A stretch of DNA of 64,000 bases from Prorocentrum cordatum (Eukaryota; Sar; Dinophyceae; Prorocentrales; Prorocentraceae). The stretch spans positions 193,781 through 257,780 of the forward strand of contig CAUYUJ010016898.1 in the NCBI GenBank assembly GCA_963575745.1. The letters run 5' to 3'. The notes under the pieces were generated by a model. It had not been told where the DNA came from, ran no database searches, and was given only the letters and a program-made list of their open reading frames with translations. Position numbers and translations under genes: made by a program. Every line of letters begins with the position of its first letter. Position 1 is the first letter of the stretch. Of this stretch, positions 57,867-64,000 are shown one piece after another.

Positions 57867-58142
57867 CAGTCTTCCTCCTCCTCCTCCTCCTCCTCCTCCT
57901 CCTCCTCCTCCTCCTCTTCCTCCTCCTCCTCCTCCGTTTTTTTCCCTCCTCCTCCGTCCTCCTCCCTCCTCCTCTCTCCTCCTCCCTCCTTCCTCCTCCT
58001 CCTCCCTCCTCCTCCCTCCTCCTCTTCCTTCTCCTCTTCCTCCCTCCTCCTCCCTCCTCCTCCTCCTCCTCCTCCTCCTCCTCCTCCTCCTCCTCCTCCT
58101 CCTCCTCCTCCTCCCTCCTCGTCTCCTCCCCCCTCCTCCCTC
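57867..58142 (+). repeat. (TCC)n tract
   Basis: About 275 bp of TCC with CTCC interruptions. It ends about 30 bases before a possible splice acceptor (CCCCCGCGCAG, 58161-58171), so it could serve as a polypyrimidine tract. Confidence 0.93.
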
Positions 58143-58171
58143 ATCATCGTAAGGCGTGGGCCCCCGCGCAG

Positions 58172-58317
58172 ACCACCTGGTTCGAGCGGTCCACGCCGTT
58201 GCGCGCAGCAGCCCTGGGAACCGACGGGCCAGCGGGCGCGGCGCCCGCTGGGAGGCGCTGGCCCGGGAGAGCGCGCGGCGCCTCTCGGAGCTGCAGCCCC
58301 CAGCGCTCGCAGCTCTG
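58172..58317 (+). CDS. Candidate upstream exon of the OPR gene
   Basis: The open frame reads ...ARWEALARESARRLSELQPP ALAAL, the first half of an OPR repeat (L-x-P-x-x-LA-x-x-AW). Joined to the GCTTGGTCACTGGCC start of the next exon it gives PPALAALAWSLARVG, exactly the repeat consensus, and sets a 36-residue distance to the following repeat. This needs a GC donor (CTG/GCTCTC at 58318). A nearby GT (58337) is out of phase. The 5' boundary (after GCGCAG, 58171) is a guess. Confidence 0.5.
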
Positions 58318-58351
58318 GCTCTCATGGGAGGAAGAGGTGCCGATACCGCTA

Positions 58352-58670
58352 CGGTCGGACCGAGGTACAGTCAACCCGCACAGGAAGGACAGGCAACCTT
58401 CCCCAGGGTACCCTTGCATCCTTGCCTCCTCGGTCCATCCTTGGCCACTTTCGTTGGCCGCGCCCCGCTGGAAAAGCTTCGAAATGGGCGTCCAAGGCCC
58501 TTGCATCCTTGTCGCGCATCCTTCTGATACGGGCCGACTGTAGCTCGAGGTTGGTTCGAGGATGGTACCCTAATGTTTTTCGTGCTGGTTGGATGTTCTT
58601 GTGCATCCTGGGGGAGGGGTACCCCCGAATGCTCTTCAGTTTGGCCGGTGGAGGGTGCCTGGCCGTGCCA
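58352..58670 (+). mobile_element. MITE family 3, copy e, interrupted
   Basis: CGGTCGGACCGAGG, then the family 2 insertion, then CTCGAGGTTGGTTCGAGGAT, ATGTTTTTCGTG and TTGGCCGGTGGAGGGT. The right end is degraded (CTGGCCG at about 58669). Confidence 0.75.
58368..58540. mobile_element. MITE family 2, copy c, nested
   Basis: A 173-bp element with TA on both sides. Ends CAGTCAACCCGC and GGGCCGACTG. It sits inside family 3, so it is the younger insertion. Confidence 0.9.
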
Positions 58671-58810
58671 TGGCCTCGTTTCCCCATTTTTGGGGCCTCC
58701 AGGTGGGAGGCCCTCGTCGCCACCGCTAGATTCGCCTCGGAGTTCTGGCCAGAAGGCAACCCTTGAGAGGTCCTGGGAGTAGCGATAGCGGTACCTTTTG
58801 GTTTCCCCAG

Positions 58811-60238
58811 GCTTGGTCACTGGCCCGGGTGGGAGGGGTGCCCGATGCGTTGGACGCAGCCATCGCGGCGTGCTCGCAGTGCGTATCGCAGTTCGGCACG
58901 AAGGATTTGGCGCGGGTCGCTTGGGCGTGCGCTCCCAGCAGGAGAAGCAATGCGGAGGTAGCCATCGAGCAGATAATCGAGGTGATAACTGAGAGTTCGC
59001 ACATGGGCCCTACAGACGTTTGCCAGTTGGCTTGGGCAGTGGCGAAGATGGCATTGGTGCAGCGATCTTTCATGTGTGATCACATCTCAGCTGCAGCTTT
59101 GCGCACCCTGGTCCAGTTCGATTGCCGCCACCTGTCTGCACTGGCGTGGTCATACGCCACCCTGTCTCTAAACGATGCCGAGGTCTTTGCGCTCATCGAG
59201 AGCAGGTGCATCGACCTCGCTCACACATTCGGGCCACAGGAGCTGGCGAACGTTACATGGGCATTCGCCTCAGTGTCGCAGGGCTCTCCAAGTCTTTCGG
59301 ACGCCCTCTCGCTTCGGAGCCATAATATGATTCGCTTGTTCAGCGCGCAACATTTAGCAAATTTGATGTGGGCATCCGCCAAAGCAACAAGTAGAGATGA
59401 GAACATGTTCGCTGCCCTTTTCCATGAAGCCATAGACCGGGTGGATGAGTTATACCCTATGCACCTTGCAGCGGTGGTGTGGGCGTGTGCTGCGTTCAAC
59501 GGAGCAGAGATGAGGACGTGCAAGCGAGTAGGATATTATGACGCGCCGTTGATGGAAATTCTACGCGTAACGGTGCTTGACAGGTCGTGCGAGTTCGAGC
59601 CTCGTGGATTGGCCAACGCTGTATGGGGTTTCGCCGCCATGCACCTTTGTGAAGGATTAGACAGGGACTTGATGATCACAACCGCCGCCGCGCTGATGTC
59701 AGCTCGAGCTTGCGAATTCGAGGGAAGGGACTTGGCGGCAATCGCCTGGTCGGCTGCGGAATTGCGCACGCGAAGCGTGCCGCTCACGGAGGCCATCAGC
59801 CAGGCATGCTTGCAGAAGCCTGGGGGCCTCGCTGGCCTCAGCGTTCAGGAGGCAGGGAGCATAGCTTGGTGTGTCGGCTGCTCGGCGCCCGACACGCGCT
59901 CCCAGATCGCCAGTGGCCTGCATGCAGTCGAGCAGTACGCCACCGGGCATCTCGCGCCAGCGCTGCGGCGAGGTCTGCCAGCGGTCGCCGGCGGCGAACC
60001 AGACCGCAGAGGCTTGGCGATGCTGGCGCGTGGGCTCGTCCAGCTGCGGCTGCTCAAGGCATTCTGGGGGCTGCTCGACGCCCTGGTGGACGGGGAGCTC
60101 GAGCTGGGCCCAGACCTGGGCGGAGTGCTGCTCGCAGGCGCTCTGCGATCGCTGGGCCTCCCTCTTGGCATCGCTCGGACGTGTGCATGCTTTCTCGGCG
60201 GGGACCATCGAGGAGCATCTCGGGCCATCGTTCAATAG
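58811..60238 (+). CDS. OPR/Tbc2-like repeat protein (organelle RNA-binding)
   Basis: At least 475 residues built of about nine helical repeats of 36-42 residues with the signature F-x-x-x-x-LA-x-x-x-WA-x-A. Examples: FGTKDLARVAWACA, FDCRHLSALAWSYA, FGPQELANVTWAFA, FSAQHLANLMWASA, FEPRGLANAVWGFA and FEGRDLAAIAWSAA. This is the octotricopeptide pattern of Chlamydomonas Tbc2 and its many dinoflagellate relatives, which bind specific chloroplast or mitochondrial transcripts to aid stability, translation or splicing. No RAP domain is visible at the C-terminus. The frame has no ATG near its 5' end, and the acceptor-like CCCCAG before 58811 implies upstream exons, so the targeting peptide is unseen. 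No SL or relict is nearby; it is an ordinary intron-bearing gene. Confidence 0.82.
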   Translation, partial: AWSLARVGGVPDALDAAIAACSQCVSQFGTKDLARVAWACAPSRRSNAEVAIEQIIEVITESSHMGPTDVCQLAWAVAKMALVQRSFMCDHISAAALRTLVQFDCRHLSALAWSYATLSLNDAEVFALIESRCIDLAHTFGPQELANVTWAFASVSQGSPSLSDALSLRSHNMIRLFSAQHLANLMWASAKATSRDENMFAALFHEAIDRVDELYPMHLAAVVWACAAFNGAEMRTCKRVGYYDAPLMEILRVTVLDRSCEFEPRGLANAVWGFAAMHLCEGLDRDLMITTAAALMSARACEFEGRDLAAIAWSAAELRTRSVPLTEAISQACLQKPGGLAGLSVQEAGSIAWCVGCSAPDTRSQIASGLHAVEQYATGHLAPALRRGLPAVAGGEPDRRGLAMLARGLVQLRLLKAFWGLLDALVDGELELGPDLGGVLLAGALRSLGLPLGIARTCACFLGGDHRGASRAIVQ

Positions 60239-60417
60239 ACAATACGCGCGCGAAGCCGAAACATGCACGGGGAATGAACGTCCGAGCGGTGGCAAGCCCA
60301 GGGGTCCGGAGGGGGCTCAGGGGCCCAGGGCGACAGACCGTGGGCACGGCAGCGAAAGCAGTCGACACTCAGAGGAGGAAAAAGATACCCATACGGTTGA
60401 GGGAAGAAATGAAGCAG

Positions 60418-60542
60418 CACTCTCCCCCTCCCCCGCAATTCAAAGTTGGCACGTTCCTTGAAGACCACTCGGAAGCCAACATCGGAAGATCCGAAACCAG
60501 CATTGCATTTGGCATTTGGGCGGGGGAGGGGCGGAGTTCAAA
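60418..60542. mobile_element. MITE-like family 5, copy b
   Basis: CACTCTCCCCCTCCCCCGC then AATTCAAAGTTGGCACG on the left, and GGGCGGGGGAGGGGCGGAG then TTCAAAC on the right, form inverted repeats. It is related to 4494-4606. Confidence 0.55.
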
Positions 60543-61208
60543 CCATGTGTTCTGCATGAGTGTTGCGTAATTGTTCCCGACACCTGTACCGCTACCCTTC
60601 CCTCGTCACCATGGCTGGGTTCGCCTCGGAAGCCTGGTCAGCACGCGCCCCAGAAGAGCTCCGTGGGGCAGCAGTATGGGCGCCCTGCCGCAGCCCCAGG
60701 CAAGGTGCCGAGATTGTCGAGATGTCTTCTCTTCCGCCTGCCCGGGGCTCTGGACCTTTCGGGGGTACCCCGGGGGCAGCTGTGGTCTGCTCGAGTACTG
60801 AGTTGCACGGTGCTCTGTTCGAGTGCTCTTGGGCCCCCTCCAGAGACCCCCTTGTGAGGTCCAGCGATCGCGGCAGGCGCTGAGCGTCACAGCCAATCCC
60901 AGCGGCAGGCGCGGGTCTGGCGGGCCCTGGCTCGCGGCCCTTGGGCGCCGCGGGCGCTGTGGCCGGAGCTGCAGGCTGCGGCGGCGTCGTCAAGCCTGGC
61001 CGCCGCCCAGGACGAATGCGGCGAGCCGCCTTTGGGAATGCCCCGGACGAAAGAGTTCGGACAACCCACGCTCGCTCCGAGTCGAAGAAGAAAAAACGCC
61101 ATACATACGTAGCACCCCGCAATTGCGGATATGAGTGAGGGGGCGGGCGCGGGCGACGCGGGCGTCGAGCCGGCGGACCTCGTGGCCCTCACTTTCCCTG
61201 TCGATGGC
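60543..61208. other. No gene supported
   Basis: Contains the CATGAGTGTT-type segment shared with 4628-4660. No credible protein. Confidence 0.4.
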
Positions 61209-61548
61209 GCCTTCCTCCTCCTCCTCCTCCTCCTCCCTCTCCTCCTCCTCCTCCTCCTCCTCCTCCTCCGCCTCCTCCTCCTCCTCCTCCTCCCTCTTGC
61301 TCCTCCTCCTCCTTCCTCCTCTCCTCCCTTCCTCCTCCTCCTCCTCCTCCTCCTCCTTTCCTCGTCCGCGTCCTCGTCCTCATCGTGTCGTCGTCGTCGT
61401 CCGCCTCCTCTCTCCCCTCTCCTTCCCTTCTCCTCCTCCTCCTCTTCCTCCTTTTCCTCCTCCTTTTCCTCCTTCCTCCTTTTTTCCTCCTCCTCCTCCT
61501 CCTCCTCCTCCTCCTCCTCCTCCTCCTTTCTGCCGGCCCCCACTGAAC
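61209..61548 (+). repeat. (TCC)n pyrimidine tract
   Basis: TCC with CTT, CGT and TTTCC interruptions. Confidence 0.95.
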
Positions 61549-62100
61549 GCGGTTTGGGTCGCAGGTTCTCCACCTGGAACGAATGCAAAAGAAACCCGCC
61601 GCAGGCGCCGAAGTTTTGGCTTGCTCAGTGAACGTAGTTTGGGTCGCGGGTGGGTCGCGGGCTCTACACCTCCACCTGGAAGGAATCCCAAAACAGCCCG
61701 CCGCAGGCGCCGAAAATTTTGATTTGTACACTGAACGCGGTTTTGGTTGCGGGTGGGTCGCAGGTTCTCCAGCTGGAGCGAATGCAAAAGAAGCCCGCCG
61801 CAGGCGCCGAAAATTTTGGGTGGTTCGCGGGGTCGCGGGTGGGTCGCGGGTGGGTCGCGGTGGGTCGCGGGTGGGTCGCGGGTGGGTCCCGGGTGGGTCG
61901 CGGGATGGGTCGCGGGTGGGTCTCGGGGTGGGTCGCCGGTGGGTCGCGGGTGGGTCGCCGATGCAAAAGAAACCCGCCGCAGGCGCCGAAGTTTTGGCTT
62001 GCTCAGTGAACGTAGTTTGGGTCGCGGGTGGGTCGCGGGCTCTGCACCTCCACCTGGAAGGAATCCCAAAACAGTCCGCCGCAGGCGCCGAAAATTCCCT
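61549..62100 (+). repeat. Higher-order repeat: CGCAGGCGCCGAA blocks with GGGTGGGTCGC array, copy 1
   Basis: Blocks of the type GAACGCGGTTTGGGTCGCGG, GGTTCTCCAGCTGGAACGAA and TGCAAAAGAAACCCGCCGCA GGCGCCGAA alternate with runs of the 10-11-mer GGGTGGGTCGC. Long minus-strand Arg/Pro/Thr frames are artefacts. Confidence 0.92.
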
Positions 62101-62276
62101 ACCTAGGCTCTGCCTAGAAGGGTTCTTACTCTCTGGGCTTGAAGGGGCCGGGCAGTGGAAAGCGCCACGGGCGGTTCCCCCAGTATCCGCCCCGCGGTTC
62201 CCCCAGTTACGTCCCCTTAGCTTAGCGTTGTTTATCTCATCTTAGCTTAGCTTACCTTCATCTTAGCTTCGCTGAG

Positions 62277-62640
62277 CTTTAGCATAGCAGAGCACAGCAT
62301 AGCATAGCGTAGCATAGCATAGCGCAGCACAGCATATCATATCATAGCATAGCCCAGCATAGCATAGCATAGCCCAGCATAGCATAGCATAGCATAGCGC
62401 ATCATAGCATAGCACAGCACAGCATAGCATAGCATAGCATAGCGCAGCATAACACATCATATCATAGCATAGCGCAGCATAGCATAGCATACCATAGTCT
62501 AGCATAACATAGCGCAGCCTAGCGTAGCGCAGCATAGCATAGTGCAGCATAGCGCTGCATAGCATAGCATAGCATAGCATAGTGCAGCATATCATAGCAT
62601 ATCATAGCATATCATAGCATAGCATAGCATAGTATAGCAG
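62277..62640 (+). repeat. (AGCAT)n pentanucleotide array
   Basis: About 70 AGCAT/AGCGC/ATCAT pentamers. Confidence 0.96.
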
Positions 62641-62880
62641 CACAACAAAGGCAAATCAACAGCAGCAACAGCAAAGCAAAACACAAGCAACGCAAAGCAA
62701 AGCAAAGCAAAAGCAAAAGCAGAGCAAAGGAAAGGCTAAGCACACACAATGTGCAACAGTACGATCAGAGAGTCCACCCGGTGAGCGAATGCAAAAACAT
62801 GCGTGTGTGTGTGCGAAGGCAAAGCAAAAGCAAAACCAAGCAAAAGCAAACACAAGCAAAAGCAAAGTCAACTACGACGA
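62641..62880 (+). repeat. (AAAGC)n-rich region
   Basis: AAAGCAAAGC and AAAAGCAAAA units with AACAGCAAC interruptions. Confidence 0.85.
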
Positions 62881-62959
62881 TGAGGAGAAGGAGGAGGACG
62901 GCGTTTACTGTTACTACTAATGCTGCTTTCCTAAGGGCTCCAACTCCTAGGTAGGGTCG

Positions 62960-63780
62960 CACTGGGGTAATTTTGATTTGTGCACTGAACGCGGTTTGGG
63001 TCGCGGGTGGGTCGCAGGTTCTCCAGCTGGAACGAATGCAAAAGAAACCCGCCGCAGGCGCCGAAAATTTGGGGTGGGTCGCGGGGTGGGTCGCGGGTGG
63101 GTCGCGGGTGGGTCGCGGTGGGTCGCGGGTGGGTCGCGGGTGGGTCGCGGGTGGGTCGCGGGGTGGATCGCGGGTGGGTCTCGGGGTGGGTCGCCGGTGA
63201 GTCGCGGGTGGGTCGCCGACGCAAAAGAAACCCGCAGGCGCCCAAGTTTTGGTTTGTTCAGTGAACGTAGTTTGGGTCGCGGGTGGGTCGCGGGCTCTCC
63301 ACCACCTGGAAGGAATTCCAAAACAGTCCGCCGCAGGCGCCGAAAGTTTTTATTTGTACACTGGACGCGGTTTGGGTCGCGGGTGGGGCGCAGGTTCTCC
63401 AGCTGGAACGAATGCAAAAGAAACCCGCCGCAGGCGCCGAAAATTTTGGGTGGGTCGCGGGGTGGGTCGCGGGTGGGTCGCGGGTGGGTCGCGGTGGGTC
63501 GCGGGTGGGTCGCGGGTGGGTTGCAGGTTGGTCGCGGGGGGGGTTGCGGGTGGGTCGCGGGTGGGTCGCCGGTGGGTCGCGGGTTGGGTCGCCGGGGCGG
63601 TCTCGGGGTGGGTCGCGGCGCGGGCGGGTCGCGGTGTGGATCGCGGGTGGGTCGCGGGTGGGTCGCGGGTGGGTCGCGGTGTGGGTCGCGGGTGGGTCGC
63701 AGGGTGGGTCGCTGGTGGATCGCGGGTGGGTCGCGGGGTGGGTCGTGTGTGGGTCGCGGGGCGGGTCGCGGGTGGGACGA
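62960..63780 (+). repeat. Higher-order repeat with GGGTGGGTCGC array, copy 2
   Basis: Same blocks as copy 1 and a longer array (63075-63215 and 63450-63778). G-triplets spaced by one to five bases predict G-quadruplexes on the plus strand. Confidence 0.92.
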
Positions 63781-63781
63781 C

Positions 63782-63804
63782 GACATCAACAAACAACAGC
63801 AACG

Positions 63805-63844
<40 letters not shown>

Positions 63845-63846
63845 GA
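63782..63846 (+). repeat. (CAA)n microsatellite
   Basis: CAACAACAAC triplets with minor changes, directly after the GGGTGGGTCGC array. Confidence 0.93.
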
Positions 63847-64000
63847 AGAATCCGCATCGCGGAATTCCACTTCAGCCACGCACCCAGGGACAGTGAATGA
63901 CCGTTCGGTTCAGCCCCCTCACGCTGATAAACTTTTGGCGCTCCGCGCGGATTTCTTGGATCCGCATTGGGGCCCCCCAGCGGCACCTCCAACGTCGCCC

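Larger units (their letters stand above)
58318..58810 (+). other. Candidate 493-nt GC-AG intron carrying nested MITEs
   Basis: Begins GCTCTC and ends TTTGGTTTCCCCAG. Inside is MITE family 3 (copy e, from 58352), itself split by MITE family 2 (58368-58540) at a TA. Near the ends, GGTGCCGATACCGCTA and TAGCGATAGCGGTACC are imperfect inverted repeats. Confidence 0.5.

Noticed and set aside
63249-63900. Gly/Arg/Val frames across the GGGTGGGTCGC array
   Set aside because: They are a repeat artefact with reciprocal Pro/Thr/Arg frames on the other strand.

Overview
This window is nuclear DNA of a dinoflagellate. The decisive evidence is three copies of the dinoflagellate spliced leader (DinoSL, ending ...GGCTCAAG) at 32580, 36952 and 50559. 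Each sits at the 5' end of an mRNA-like block, which is the signature of trans-spliced mRNA copied back into the genome. Very sparse genes, GC-rich coding DNA, Tbc2/OPR-type repeat protein, degraded LINEs and huge trinucleotide arrays fit. The species cannot be named from this sequence; a free-living GC-rich dinoflagellate is likely. There is one 100-N assembly gap (42134-42233).

Layout. 0-14 kb: mobile-element debris with MITEs, microsatellites, a U6 snRNA copy with target-site duplications (9280-9386), long inverted-repeat elements (8835-9105; 11735-12185) and minisatellites. 14.5-15.6 kb: a broken IS630/Tc1-mariner transposase (minus). 18.6-24.1 kb: a broken LINE (minus) with endonuclease, reverse transcriptase and RNase H remnants. 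24.4-26.2 kb: an open reading frame with an internal ubiquitin domain between a D/T/A-rich region and an unknown helical region; it abuts another LINE 5' fragment (minus). 32.1-33.9 kb: a repeat insertion followed by a DinoSL-headed intronless GT61-type glycosyltransferase. 36.95-42.13 kb: a DinoSL-headed LINE with three successive reading frames (ORF1, a small ORF, EN-RT), cut by the gap. 44.9-50.5 kb: ATC/GAT microsatellites and duplicated segments. 50.56-51.72 kb: a DinoSL-headed retro-insertion with a perfect 15-bp target duplication. 52.4-54.3 kb: CTTGGGGCC-type repeats. 58.2-60.2 kb: an OPR/Tbc2-like organelle RNA-binding protein gene with a MITE-loaded GC-AG intron. 61.2-63.8 kb: TCC, GGGTGGGTCGC, AGCAT and AAAGC arrays.

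There is no operon logic. Only three genes look possibly functional: the ubiquitin-domain ORF, the GT61 retrogene and the OPR gene. The rest is a record of three mobility routes: LINEs whose own transcripts seem to be trans-spliced, LINE-driven retroposition of cellular RNAs (mRNAs, U6), and TA-targeting MITEs. Splice structures are inferred from reading frame and consensus only.
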